A DNA stretch of 64,000 bases, taken from Mesorhizobium sp. STM 4661 (lineage in GTDB: Bacteria > Pseudomonadota > Alphaproteobacteria > Rhizobiales > Rhizobiaceae). The notes below the pieces were generated by a model, which saw only the letters and a program-made list of their open reading frames with translations, was not told the DNA's origin and did no database searches. Location: assembly GCF_000359125.1 (NCBI RefSeq), contig NZ_CAAF010000082.1, positions 372,001 to 436,000 on the forward strand. Direction: 5' to 3'. A program made the translations under genes and the position numbers. Shown in pieces: positions 16,341 through 25,682 of the stretch. Position 1 is the first letter of the stretch, and each line of letters opens with the position of its first letter.

Positions 16341-18044
16341 ATGACTCTCTTCGGATGGATACAGATCCTCGTCTATTGCGGGATCGTCGTTTTGCTTGTG
16401 AAGCCGCTTGGCGGCTATATGTATCGCGTTTTCAACGGCGATCGCACGTTTCTCTCGCCTGTTCTTGTCCCGATCGAGCGAGGTCTTTATCGCATCTCGG
16501 GAACCAGCGAGCGCGAAGAGCAGCACTGGACCAGCTACGCGGCAGGCATCATGTTCTTCAGCCTGGCCAGTTTCCTGGTGCTCTATGTCCTGCAGCGACT
16601 GCAGGGTGCCCTGCCCTATAATCCCGCCGGCATGACAGCGGTTGAGCAGAACCTCGCCTTCAACACCGCCGTCAGCTTCGTGACCAACACCAACTGGCAG
16701 AACTACGGCGGCGAAAGCACGATGTCCTACCTCGTGCAGATGGCCGGCCTCACCGTGCAGAATTTCATGTCCGCTGCGGTCGGCATTGCCATTGCGGTGG
16801 CGCTGATCCGCGGCTTCGCTCGGCATTCGGTCAAGTCGATCGGCAATTTCTGGGTCGATATGACCCGCTGCACCCTCTACATCCTCTTGCCGCTCTGCAT
16901 CGTGCTGACCCTGGTCTATGTCTGGCTCGGCATGCCGCAGACGCTCGGCCCGTACGTCAACGCCACGACATTGGAAGGCGCGCAGCAGACGATCGCGGTC
17001 GGCCCCGTCGCCTCGCAGATCGCCATCAAGATGCTCGGCACCAATGGCGGCGGCTTCTTCAATGCCAACGCCGCCCATCCTTTCGAAAATCCCGACGCGA
17101 TCTCCAACCTGATCCAGATGGTGACGATCTTCGCGCTTGGCGCCGCACTCACCAATGTCTTCGGCCGCATGGTCGGCAACCAGCGCCAGGGCTGGGCGAT
17201 CCTGGCCGCGATGGGCGTGCTGTTCATCGCCGGCGTCGCGGTCTGCTACTGGGCGGAAGCATCAGGCAATCCGCTGGTTCATGCGCTCGGCATCGACGGC
17301 GGCAATATGGAGGGCAAGGAGACCCGCTTCGGCATCGCCCTGTCGGCGCTGTTCGCGGTCATCACCACCGCCGCGTCCTGCGGCGCGGTCAATGCCATGC
17401 ACGACTCCTTTACCGCGCTCGGCGGCTTGATCCCGATGATCAACATGCAGCTCGGCGAAGTCATCGTCGGTGGCGTCGGCGCCGGCTTCTACGGCATCAT
17501 GATGTTCATCGTAGTCGCCGTCTTCGTTGCCGGCCTGATGGTCGGCCGCACACCCGAATATCTCGGCAAGAAGATCGAGGCCAAGGAGGTCAAGATGGCA
17601 ATGCTCGCCATCCTCGCTCTGCCCCTGGTCATGCTGGTCTTCACGGCCATCGCGGTCGTGCTGCCAAGCGCCGTGGCCTCAATGGCCAATGGCGGTCCGC
17701 ACGGCTTCTCCGAAGTTCTCTATGCCTACACTTCGGCGGCCGCGAACAACGGCTCGGCCTTTGGCGGCCTCTCCGGCAACACGCCCTGGTACAACATCAC
17801 GCTCGGCATCACCATGTGGGTGGGTCGCTTCTTCGTCATCATTCCAGCGCTTGCCATCGCCGGCTCGCTGGCGGCGAAGAAGACGGTGCCGGCTTCCGCC
17901 GGAACGTTCCCGACAGACGGTACTCTGTTCGTCGGCCTGCTGGTCGGCGTCATCCTGATCGTCGTCGGCCTGACCTTCTTCCCGGCGCTGGCGATCGGAC
18001 CGATCGTCGAGCATCTGGCGATGATCCACGGGCAGACATTCTGA
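16341..18044 (+). CDS. kdpA: KdpA, potassium channel-like subunit of the Kdp ATPase
   Basis: 567 residues, the usual length. Ten membrane helices and four degenerate P-loops of the superfamily of K+ transporters are visible, including VTNTNWQNYGGESTMSYL, GTNGGGFFNANAAHPFENP and NNGSAFGGLSGNTPWYN. It forms the selectivity filter and passes K+ to KdpB for ATP-driven uptake at very low external potassium. The family start MTLFGWIQILVYC fits ATG 16341 behind a GGAAAG site. Unlike compact kdpABC operons, 234 bases separate it from kdpB. Confidence 0.98.
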   Translation: MTLFGWIQILVYCGIVVLLVKPLGGYMYRVFNGDRTFLSPVLVPIERGLYRISGTSEREEQHWTSYAAGIMFFSLASFLVLYVLQRLQGALPYNPAGMTAVEQNLAFNTAVSFVTNTNWQNYGGESTMSYLVQMAGLTVQNFMSAAVGIAIAVALIRGFARHSVKSIGNFWVDMTRCTLYILLPLCIVLTLVYVWLGMPQTLGPYVNATTLEGAQQTIAVGPVASQIAIKMLGTNGGGFFNANAAHPFENPDAISNLIQMVTIFALGAALTNVFGRMVGNQRQGWAILAAMGVLFIAGVAVCYWAEASGNPLVHALGIDGGNMEGKETRFGIALSALFAVITTAASCGAVNAMHDSFTALGGLIPMINMQLGEVIVGGVGAGFYGIMMFIVVAVFVAGLMVGRTPEYLGKKIEAKEVKMAMLAILALPLVMLVFTAIAVVLPSAVASMANGGPHGFSEVLYAYTSAAANNGSAFGGLSGNTPWYNITLGITMWVGRFFVIIPALAIAGSLAAKKTVPASAGTFPTDGTLFVGLLVGVILIVVGLTFFPALAIGPIVEHLAMIHGQTF

Positions 18045-18120
18045 GCCGCCCCATCTTGGATAACGACATGTCCTGGCTCAACATCATGCGTCGCAAGGCT
18101 CACCCCCGGGCCGACAATGA

Positions 18121-18138
18121 GGGGAGGCAACTCCCCCT
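18121..18138 (+). promoter_or_regulatory. GCAA-loop hairpin in the kdpA-kdpB spacer
   Basis: GGGGAG and CTCCCC pair perfectly around a GCAA tetraloop just before the 43-codon ORF. It could slow decay or modulate expression between kdpA and kdpB. Confidence 0.4.
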
Positions 18139-18150
18139 CCCTTCCCGACC

Positions 18151-18282
18151 ATGTCCACCTTCCTCGGCCTTGCGACAGTCATGATCGTGATCTGGCTGCT
18201 GGCCTACGGGCCGCCGCATCTTTTTTCGGCATCCGATCGATCGGCGCCGTCCAACAACATTGATACTGGAGCCACCAAATGA
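18151..18282 (+). CDS. Small membrane peptide between kdpA and kdpB (43 aa)
   Basis: ATG 18151 opens MSTFLGLATVMIVIWLLAYG, a strong membrane helix, then a polar tail PPHLFSASDRSAPSNNIDTG. Its TGA overlaps the kdpB ATG as ATGA, the classic sign of translational coupling. The ribosome site is weak, with pyrimidine-rich sequence before the ATG. I know of no described Kdp subunit at this place. It may be a chance frame, but the helix plus coupling make it worth testing. Confidence 0.5.
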   Translation: MSTFLGLATVMIVIWLLAYGPPHLFSASDRSAPSNNIDTGATK

Positions 18283-20372
18283 GCCAGTCCAAATCCGCTG
18301 TTATCATGGATGCCCGCATATTGTGGCCCGCCATCGGCGGAGCCTTCAGGAAACTGAACCCGCGCACGCTGATCCGAAATCCGGTGATGTTCGTCGTCGC
18401 CATCGTCTCGTTGCTCACGTCGGTCCTGTTCCTCAGGGACCTCGTCACTGGCGGCGGCGATTTCGGCTTCACGCTGCAGATCATCATCTGGCTGTGGTTC
18501 ACCGTGCTGTTCGCCAACTTCGCCGAAGCGGTGGCCGAAGGCCGCGGCAAGGCGCAGGCCGACTCGCTGCGCAAGGCGCGCACCGAGACGCAAGCCAAGC
18601 TTCTGACCGGCGAGGACCGCACCAAGTTCAAGCTGGTGCCCGGCACCAGCCTGAAGGTCGGTGACGCCGTGCTCGTCGAGGCCGGCGACATCATCCCGTC
18701 CGACGGCGAGGTGATCGAAGGCGTCGCTTCCGTCAACGAGGCGGCGATCACCGGCGAATCCGCGCCGGTCATCCGCGAATCCGGCGGCGACCGTTCGGCG
18801 GTAACCGGCGGCACGCAGGTCCTGTCCGACTGGATCCGCGTGCGCATCACCGCTGCCTCCGGCCATACTTTCCTCGACCGCATGATCTCGCTGGTCGAAG
18901 GTGCTTCGCGCCAGAAGACGCCGAACGAGATCGCGCTCAACATCCTGCTCGTCGGCATGACGCTGATCTTCGTGCTGGCCACCGCAACGATCCCGAGCTT
19001 TGCCGCCTATTCCGGCGGCTACATCTCGGTCACCGTGCTGGTCGCGCTGTTCGTCACCTTGATCCCGACCACGATCGGCGCCCTGCTTTCGGCCATCGGC
19101 ATCGCCGGCATGGACCGCCTGGTGCGTTTCAACGTTCTGGCCATGTCGGGCCGCGCCGTGGAAGCGGCGGGTGACGTTGACACGCTGCTGCTCGACAAGA
19201 CCGGAACGATCACGCTCGGCAATCGTCAGGCGACGGAGTTCCGCCCTGTCAAGGGCGTCCCCGAGCAGGAACTGGCCGACGCGGCGCAGCTCGCGTCGCT
19301 CGCCGACGAAACACCCGAGGGTCGCTCGATCGTCGTTTTGGCCAAGGAGAAATACGGCATTCGCGCCCGCGACATGGCAGCACTGCATGCCGCCTTCGTG
19401 CCCTTCACCGCGCAGACCCGCATGAGCGGCGTCGATATCGACGGCTCGTCGATCCGCAAGGGCGCGGTCGATTCGGTTCTCGCCCACGTCAACCAGTCGA
19501 CGTTGGCCGGCAGCGGTGCGCGCCCGGCCAGCGATGCCGTCCGCGACCTGCAGGCGATCGCCGACGAGATCGCCAAGTCCGGCGGCACGCCGCTGGCGGT
19601 CGAGCGCGACGGACGCCTGCTTGGCGTCGTCCATCTCAAGGACATCGTCAAGGGCGGCATCAGGGAACGCTTCGCCGAACTGCGCAAGATGGGCATTCGC
19701 ACGGTGATGATCACCGGCGACAATCCGATGACGGCGGCGGCGATCGCGGCGGAGGCCGGCGTCGACGACTTCCTCGCCCAGGCGACGCCAGAGGACAAGC
19801 TGAAGCTTATCCGCGATGAACAGGCCAAGGGCAAACTGGTCGCCATGTGCGGTGACGGCACCAACGACGCCCCGGCGCTTGCCCAGGCCGATGTCGGCGT
19901 CGCCATGAACACCGGTACAGTCGCCGCGCGCGAGGCCGGCAACATGGTCGACCTGGATAGCGACCCGACCAAGCTGATCGAGATCGTCGAGATCGGCAAG
20001 GCGCTGTTGATGACGCGCGGCTCGCTGACGACCTTCTCCATCGCCAACGACGTGGCCAAGTACTTCGCCATCATCCCGGCCATGTTCGCCGTCTTCTACG
20101 TCGCGCCGGGGCAGACGTCTGGCCCGCTGCAGGCGCTCAACATCATGCATCTGGCGACGCCGCAGAGCGCCATCCTGTCGGCGATCATCTTCAACGCGCT
20201 GATCATCATCGCGCTGATCCCGCTGTCGCTTAGGGGCGTCAAATACCGCGCCATCGGCGCCGGCGCGCTGCTCAGCCGCAACCTTCTCGTCTACGGCCTT
20301 GGCGGCATCATCGTGCCCTTCGTCGGCATCAAGCTGATCGACATGATCATCACCGCCATCGGCCTCGCATAA
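18279..20372 (+). CDS. kdpB: KdpB, catalytic P-type ATPase subunit
   Basis: 697 residues. The phosphorylated aspartate is Asp306 in DKTGTITLGN; the actuator loop AITGESAPVIRESGGD, nucleotide-binding domain and hinge MCGDGTNDAPALAQADVG are intact. Seven or so membrane helices flank these. It hydrolyses ATP to drive K+ taken up by KdpA into the cytoplasm. The start overlaps the stop of a 43-codon ORF (ATGA), and kdpC follows after six bases. A long minus-strand frame covers it but is a GC-rich shadow. Confidence 0.98.
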   Translation: MSQSKSAVIMDARILWPAIGGAFRKLNPRTLIRNPVMFVVAIVSLLTSVLFLRDLVTGGGDFGFTLQIIIWLWFTVLFANFAEAVAEGRGKAQADSLRKARTETQAKLLTGEDRTKFKLVPGTSLKVGDAVLVEAGDIIPSDGEVIEGVASVNEAAITGESAPVIRESGGDRSAVTGGTQVLSDWIRVRITAASGHTFLDRMISLVEGASRQKTPNEIALNILLVGMTLIFVLATATIPSFAAYSGGYISVTVLVALFVTLIPTTIGALLSAIGIAGMDRLVRFNVLAMSGRAVEAAGDVDTLLLDKTGTITLGNRQATEFRPVKGVPEQELADAAQLASLADETPEGRSIVVLAKEKYGIRARDMAALHAAFVPFTAQTRMSGVDIDGSSIRKGAVDSVLAHVNQSTLAGSGARPASDAVRDLQAIADEIAKSGGTPLAVERDGRLLGVVHLKDIVKGGIRERFAELRKMGIRTVMITGDNPMTAAAIAAEAGVDDFLAQATPEDKLKLIRDEQAKGKLVAMCGDGTNDAPALAQADVGVAMNTGTVAAREAGNMVDLDSDPTKLIEIVEIGKALLMTRGSLTTFSIANDVAKYFAIIPAMFAVFYVAPGQTSGPLQALNIMHLATPQSAILSAIIFNALIIIALIPLSLRGVKYRAIGAGALLSRNLLVYGLGGIIVPFVGIKLIDMIITAIGLA

Positions 20373-20378
20373 GGAACT

Positions 20379-20954
20379 ATGTCCATGCTCAATCAAATCA
20401 GACCCGCGATCATCATGATCGTCTTCTTCACGGTCCTGACCGGCCTGATCTATCCGATCGGCATGACCGGCATTGCCCAGGCTCTGTTTCCCAACCAGGC
20501 CAATGGCAGCCTGATCGAGAAGGACGGCAAGGTTGTCGGTTCCGAGCTGATCGGCCAGGCTTTCGCCAGCGACAACTACTTCCACGGCCGTCCCTCGGCC
20601 GCCGGCGACGGCTACAACGCCGCCTCCTCAAGCGGCTCGAACCTCGGCCCGACCAACCCCAAGCTGATCGACCGCATCAAGGCCGACGCCGAGAAGTTGA
20701 AGGCTGAAAATCCGGGCGCGCCGGTGCCGATGGATCTCGTCACCACGTCCGGCAGCGGCCTCGACCCGCACATCAGTCCCGAAGCCGCCTACTTCCAGGT
20801 CGCCAGGGTGGCCAAGGCCAGGGGCGTCGATGAAGCGAAGATCAAGTCGCTCGTCGACAGCCATGTCGAAAGCCGCGAGCTCGGCTTCATGGGCGAGCAG
20901 GTCGTCAACGTGCTTGCTCTCAACCTTGCACTGGACGATGCAACCAAGCAATGA
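20379..20954 (+). CDS. kdpC: KdpC subunit of the potassium-transporting ATPase
   Basis: 191 residues from ATG 20379 behind ATAAGGAACT. One N-terminal membrane helix (IIMIVFFTVLTGLIYPIGMT) is followed by the periplasmic domain with the family signatures FHGRPSAAGDGYNAASSSGS and SGSGLDPHISPEAAYFQ. KdpC assists nucleotide binding and complex stability. It is the last subunit gene; kdpD starts 69 bases on. Confidence 0.97.
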   Translation: MSMLNQIRPAIIMIVFFTVLTGLIYPIGMTGIAQALFPNQANGSLIEKDGKVVGSELIGQAFASDNYFHGRPSAAGDGYNAASSSGSNLGPTNPKLIDRIKADAEKLKAENPGAPVPMDLVTTSGSGLDPHISPEAAYFQVARVAKARGVDEAKIKSLVDSHVESRELGFMGEQVVNVLALNLALDDATKQ

Positions 20955-21023
20955 ATGATACGCCGGGGATCGACACCACCCCGGCGCCCTTCATGTTTGT
21001 GATAGTGCTATTTCCAGGGTCAA

Positions 21024-23792
21024 ATGCCGGAAGACAGAAGCAACGTCGAAAACAGACCCTCTCCAGATGCGCTGCTTGATCATGCGGAGCGCGAGGAGCG
21101 CGGTCGTCTGAGGATTTTCCTGGGCGCGGCACCCGGCGTCGGCAAAACCTATGAGATGCTGATGTCGGGCCGCGCCAGACGGGCCGACGGGATGGACGTG
21201 GTGATCGGCATCGTCGAGACGCACGGCCGCAAGGAAACCCAGGCGCTGGTCGAAGGCTTTGAAGTCATCCCGCGCAGTCAGGTCGACTACAAGGGCCGCA
21301 TGCTGGACGAGATGGATATCGATGCCATCCTCGCCCGGCGCCCGGCGCTGGTTCTCGTCGACGAGCTCGCCCACACCAATGCCCCCGGCAGCCGCCATCC
21401 CAAGCGCTATCTCGACGTTCAGGAAATCCTGACACATGGCATCGACGTCTACACGACCCTCAACGTCCAGCATGTCGAGAGCCTGAACGATGTCGTGGCC
21501 CAGATCACCCATGTCAGGGTGCGCGAGACGGTTCCCGACTCCATCATCGACCAGGCCGATGACATCGAGATCATCGACCTCACCCCCGACGACCTGATCA
21601 AGCGGCTGAAGGAAGGCAAGGTCTATTTCCCCAACACCGCCCAGCGCGCCATCGAGAACTATTTCTCGCCAGGCAATCTGACGGCGCTCAGGGAACTGGC
21701 GCTGCGGCGCACCGCCCAGCGCGTCGACGAGCAGTTGCTGAACCATATGCAGGCGCACGCCATTCCGGGGCCGTGGGCGGCGGGGGAGAGGGTTCTCGTC
21801 TGCGTCGACGCCCGTCCGGGCGGGGCGGCCCGCGTCCGCTATGCGCGCCGGCTGGCCGACCGGCTCCGCGCCCCCTGGACGGCGCTTCATGTCGATACCC
21901 CTCGTTTGGCCGCCATCTCCGAGGAGGACAAGGATCGACTGGCGACGCTGCTGCGCCTTGCCGAGCAGCTCGGCGCCGAGGTGACGACCATTCCGGGCCA
22001 GAACGTCGCGCAGGACATCGTTCGCCATGCGACCGCGAACAACTTCACCCATATCGTGATCGGCAGGCCGACCCGATCGCGCTGGCGGGAACTGATCGAA
22101 GGCTCGCTTACTTATGATCTCATCCGCAATGCCGGCGACATCAGCGTCCATGTCATTTCGGGGACCGATCGGGGTACCGACGCGGCGTCGAGGAGCGTCA
22201 AGGCGGCAACCGAGCAGACGCAATTCCAAGTCTGGCCCTATCTGCTTGCCACGGCCTATGTCGCCGGCTCGCTCGGCGTCAGCGCGGTTCTCGACCAGTT
22301 TCTCGACGTTCGCAATCTCGCAATCGTCTTTCTCCTGGCGGTGCTGACATCGGCGGTGACCTGCGGACTCTGGCCGGCATTGTATGCCTGTCTCATCAGC
22401 GCCCTTGCCTTCAACTACTTTTTCCTGGAGCCGCGTTACACCCTGACGATCAGGGACCCGGAGAGCTTCGTTGCGCTTGCCGTCTTCCTCGTTGTCGCCG
22501 TCATTGCCAGCAATCTGACGGCGCGCGTGCAGCGTCAGGCGGTCGCTGCCCGCTCACGGGCACGGGCGACGGAAGATATCTATCTCTTCTCAAAGAAGCT
22601 CGCTGGCGCCGGCACGCTCGACGACGTGCTCTGGGCGACTGCCTTCCAGATCGCCTCGATGCTGAAGCTGCGCGTGGTGCTGCTTTTGCCGGAGAACGGC
22701 TCGATCACCGTCAAGGCCGGCTATCCCCCCGACGACACGCTGGCCGAGGCCGACATCGCGGCCGCCCGCTGGGCCTGGGAGCACGATCGCCCCGCCGGCC
22801 GTGGCGCCGATACGCTGCCCGGCGCAAAGCGCCTCTATCTCCCCTTGCGGACCGGCCGTACGGCGGTCGGCGTCGTCGGCCTCGACAACGACAAGCAGGG
22901 GCCGCTGCTGACGCCCGAGCAGCAGCGCCTCCTCGACGCTCTCGCCGACCAGGCGGCGGTCGCCATCGAGCGCATCCAGCTTGTCGCCGATGTCGACCGG
23001 GCCAAGCTCGCGGCCGAGGCCGACCGCCTGCGCTCGGCGTTGCTGACCTCGATTTCGCATGACCTGAAAACGCCGCTCGCGGCCATCATGGGCGCCGCCG
23101 GGACGCTGAGGGAGTTCGCGCCTGCACTTCCCGAACAGGACCGGGTGGAGCTCTTGTCGACCGTGCTCGACGAATCGGAACGGCTGAACCGCTTCATCGC
23201 CAATCTGCTCGACATGACCAAGATCGAATCCGGCGCGATGGAACCGAATTACGCTTTCCACTATGTCGGCGACATTGTCGGCTCCGCCTTGCAAAGGGCG
23301 AAGAAAATCATCAGCGAGCACAAGACCGAAATCGACATTCCGCAGAACCTGCCGATGCTGAAGCTCGATCCGGTCCTGTTCGAGCAAGTGCTTTTCAATC
23401 TCCTCGACAACGCCGCGAAATATGCACCGGCGGAGTCGACAATCCGGATGCGGGCCTGGGTCGACAACGGCACCGTCACCCTACAGATCATGGATGAGGG
23501 GCCGGGCATTCCACCGGCGGATCTGGAGCGAATTTTCGACACCTTCTACCGGGTGCGCAAGCGCGACCAGGTCCGTGCCGGCACCGGGCTGGGCCTGTCG
23601 ATCTGCCGCGGCTTTATCGAAGCGATGGGCGGGACAATCTCGGCGGCAAACAGGACCGACCGCTCGGGTGCGGTCTTCACCATCAGGATGCCGGTGCCGA
23701 CGGAACTGCCCCCTATGGGCGATCAAAATGGGGGCGATCCCAGTGTGGACGAGCTCAATATCGACAACCAGAATACTGGTGACTTGGCATGA
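21024..23792 (+). CDS. kdpD: KdpD sensor histidine kinase
   Basis: 922 residues. In order: the KdpD N-terminal domain with Walker A GAAPGVGKT (Lys41) and VLVDELAHTN; a universal-stress-like domain around 255-375; four membrane helices of the DUF4118 type near 400-500; a GAF-like region; the dimerisation helix SISHDLKTPL with the phosphorylated His near 679; and an ATPase domain with DNAAKYAP and GTGLGLSICRG. It senses potassium limitation and phosphorylates KdpE. Its TGA overlaps the kdpE ATG (ATGA). Confidence 0.97.
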   Translation: MPEDRSNVENRPSPDALLDHAEREERGRLRIFLGAAPGVGKTYEMLMSGRARRADGMDVVIGIVETHGRKETQALVEGFEVIPRSQVDYKGRMLDEMDIDAILARRPALVLVDELAHTNAPGSRHPKRYLDVQEILTHGIDVYTTLNVQHVESLNDVVAQITHVRVRETVPDSIIDQADDIEIIDLTPDDLIKRLKEGKVYFPNTAQRAIENYFSPGNLTALRELALRRTAQRVDEQLLNHMQAHAIPGPWAAGERVLVCVDARPGGAARVRYARRLADRLRAPWTALHVDTPRLAAISEEDKDRLATLLRLAEQLGAEVTTIPGQNVAQDIVRHATANNFTHIVIGRPTRSRWRELIEGSLTYDLIRNAGDISVHVISGTDRGTDAASRSVKAATEQTQFQVWPYLLATAYVAGSLGVSAVLDQFLDVRNLAIVFLLAVLTSAVTCGLWPALYACLISALAFNYFFLEPRYTLTIRDPESFVALAVFLVVAVIASNLTARVQRQAVAARSRARATEDIYLFSKKLAGAGTLDDVLWATAFQIASMLKLRVVLLLPENGSITVKAGYPPDDTLAEADIAAARWAWEHDRPAGRGADTLPGAKRLYLPLRTGRTAVGVVGLDNDKQGPLLTPEQQRLLDALADQAAVAIERIQLVADVDRAKLAAEADRLRSALLTSISHDLKTPLAAIMGAAGTLREFAPALPEQDRVELLSTVLDESERLNRFIANLLDMTKIESGAMEPNYAFHYVGDIVGSALQRAKKIISEHKTEIDIPQNLPMLKLDPVLFEQVLFNLLDNAAKYAPAESTIRMRAWVDNGTVTLQIMDEGPGIPPADLERIFDTFYRVRKRDQVRAGTGLGLSICRGFIEAMGGTISAANRTDRSGAVFTIRMPVPTELPPMGDQNGGDPSVDELNIDNQNTGDLA

Positions 23793-24481
23793 CACATTCG
23801 AACGTCAGTATATTGGTCGTCGATGACGAACCGCCGATCAGAAAACTGCTCCGCGTCGGTCTCGGCAGCCAGGGCTATGCGATCAGCGAGGCGCCGAACG
23901 CCAAGGCGGCGATCGAACTCGTCGAGGCGGAAAAGCCGGACCTGATCCTGCTCGATCTCGGCCTGCCCGGCATGGGCGGACATGATTTGCTGCGCAAATG
24001 GCGGGACGACGGCCTGGACATTCCCGTGGTCATCCTTTCCAGCCGCACCGACGAGTCCGGCATCGTCACCGCGCTCGAGCTCGGCGCCGATGACTACATC
24101 ACCAAGCCGTTCGGCATGAATGAGCTGGTCGCGCGCATCCGTGTGGCGCTTCGTCACAAATTCCAGCAGCAGGGCGAAAAGCCGGTGTTCCAAACCGGCG
24201 ATCTCACCGTCGATCTGGTGAAGCGCATCGTCAAGGTCGAGAACAGGGAGATAAAGCTGTCGCCGAAGGAATACGACATATTGCGCATCCTGGTACAGCA
24301 CGCAGGCAAGGTCCTCACACACCAGTTTCTGCTGAAACAGGTCTGGGGCGATTCGACCGACGTGCAGTATCTCAGGGTCTATGTCCGCCAGCTCAGGCAA
24401 AAGATCGAGAAAACGCCCGACCAGCCACGCTACATCACGACCGAAACCGGCGTCGGATACCGCCTGCGCGAGGTCGAGTGA
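23789..24481 (+). CDS. kdpE: KdpE response regulator
   Basis: 230 residues. The receiver domain has the acidic pair Asp12-Asp13, the phosphoacceptor Asp56 (LILLDLGLPG) and the conserved Lys in ITKPFGMNEL. The C-terminal OmpR-type winged helix (residues 130-230) ends TTETGVGYRLREV. It activates kdpFABC when phosphorylated by KdpD. The start is translationally coupled to kdpD. T-rich motifs upstream of the small kdp-linked genes are candidate targets. Confidence 0.97.
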   Translation: MTHSNVSILVVDDEPPIRKLLRVGLGSQGYAISEAPNAKAAIELVEAEKPDLILLDLGLPGMGGHDLLRKWRDDGLDIPVVILSSRTDESGIVTALELGADDYITKPFGMNELVARIRVALRHKFQQQGEKPVFQTGDLTVDLVKRIVKVENREIKLSPKEYDILRILVQHAGKVLTHQFLLKQVWGDSTDVQYLRVYVRQLRQKIEKTPDQPRYITTETGVGYRLREVE

Positions 24482-24537
24482 GTGGGCGTCAACGTGCTCC
24501 CAATCCTGCTCCACATCGCCAATCAAATGAGAACGAT

Positions 24538-24999
24538 ATGAAAGTCGCCGAATTCATCCGGCCGGAAAGCGTGGTCATTGACCTCCCGGCCAAGTCGAAA
24601 TCGCGTGTTCTTCAGACTATGTCGGCGAAAGCCAGCGAGGCGCTCGGGATAGAAGAAGGGCCGATATTGCAAGCGCTCCTTGATAGGGAAAAGCTCGGTT
24701 CGACGGGTATTGGCGAAGGCATCGCCATTCCGCATACGCGTGTGCCGGGCGTGGTCAATCCGTTCGGCATGCTTGCCCGGCTGAGCAAGGCGATCGATTT
24801 TGACGCCGTCGACGACATTCCGGTGGACATCGTCTTTCTGTTGCTGATGCCGGGCGAAAGCAGGAAGGATCATCTGAACGCGCTTGCCTGCGTGGCGCGG
24901 CAGTTGCGCTCGCACGAGGTTTTGAAAAATATCCGCAGCGCAACAAGCGCCGACGAATTGTACGCAGCGATAATTCTCCAGGCGAATTCGCCCGAATGA
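24538..24999 (+). CDS. PTS EIIA(Ntr)-type phosphocarrier, second ptsN paralogue
   Basis: 153 residues from ATG 24538; a longer frame joins the kdpE stop but matches the family less well. The phosphorylated histidine is His66 in GIGEGIAIPHTRV, as in PtsN. A second ptsN-like gene lies in the rpoN cluster at 54144-54608 with the same His66, so the genome has two. EIIA(Ntr) is known to bind KdpD and potassium transporters in enterobacteria, and PTS(Ntr) affects Kdp in rhizobia. Its place 56 bases after kdpE suggests a dedicated regulator of Kdp signalling. Confidence 0.9.
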   Translation: MKVAEFIRPESVVIDLPAKSKSRVLQTMSAKASEALGIEEGPILQALLDREKLGSTGIGEGIAIPHTRVPGVVNPFGMLARLSKAIDFDAVDDIPVDIVFLLLMPGESRKDHLNALACVARQLRSHEVLKNIRSATSADELYAAIILQANSPE

Positions 25000-25044
25000 A
25001 GGAATGAACGCAAAAATCTGCTGCAGATGAACCGGGGCGCGGGC

Positions 25045-25629
25045 TCAATCCACCGAGAGTTCCGCGGTCCGGGCAAGCGCGCCGCTGAAGCCAGCCAACG
25101 AGATGGAAAAGCTGACTGGCTGGCCGGTATCCGCCGCGACCGCATTGACCTTCAACGTTGTGGCGGCCTTGAGCAAGGGCGTAATTTTCGCGTCGAATGC
25201 CACCGGCACCAGGCAGCCGACGGCTTGGCAGGTGCTGAATTGCAGCGTCCCCTCCAGCTTCTTGTCGTCGATCTCGAGATTGATCCCCTTGCCGAGCGCC
25301 AGTCCAAACGGCAGCGCCAAGGTGCCATTGGCTTGCTCCGTGGTCTTGGTCGCCAATTCTATCGCCAGAAGGCGCTGGCCGCTCTGCTTGTTGAATTGCT
25401 GATGGGACAGGCTGCAGGCCTTGTTTATGCCGGCGATCTGGCAATTGACCGTCCAGTCGCCATGGGTTTCGGACAAGGCCGACGCACCACCGGGCAATTG
25501 CGGCGCCTTGGCCGCGCCCTCGACCGGCACCGCCTTGTCGGCCTTGGTCTGCGCCGCCGCTGTCGCGACCGGGAACCCGACGATGCAGGCAATACCCAGC
25601 ATCGCCGCAAAATGCGCCTTGCTTCTCAT
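25045..25629 (-). CDS. Invasion-associated locus B (IalB) family protein
   Basis: 194 residues with a signal peptide (MRSKAHFAAMLGIACIVGFP, VATAAAQ). The mature part has HGDWTVNCQIAG, a Gln-rich strand, ALPFGLALGKGINLEID, and TCQAVGCLVPVAFD, all typical of the periplasmic IalB family; its paired cysteines probably form disulfides. IalB was first linked to erythrocyte invasion by Bartonella, but rhizobial members have no fixed role. It is 53 bases downstream of the giant autotransporter gene on the same strand and may be co-transcribed. Confidence 0.9.
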   Translation of the reverse strand: MRSKAHFAAMLGIACIVGFPVATAAAQTKADKAVPVEGAAKAPQLPGGASALSETHGDWTVNCQIAGINKACSLSHQQFNKQSGQRLLAIELATKTTEQANGTLALPFGLALGKGINLEIDDKKLEGTLQFSTCQAVGCLVPVAFDAKITPLLKAATTLKVNAVAADTGQPVSFSISLAGFSGALARTAELSVD

Positions 25630-25682
25630 AAATACCCCTTCTTGCCCGCCTCAGGCTCCAGCTTCTTGTTCGGGATCATGCT

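Noticed and set aside
18069..18184. 38-codon frame after kdpA (MSWLNIMRRKAHPRADNEGR)
   Set aside because: Polar, no ribosome site, and overlaps the better supported 43-codon frame.
18204..20585. 793-codon minus-strand frame opposite kdpB
   Set aside because: kdpB is unmistakable on the plus strand; the opposite frame is open because of GC-rich third positions.
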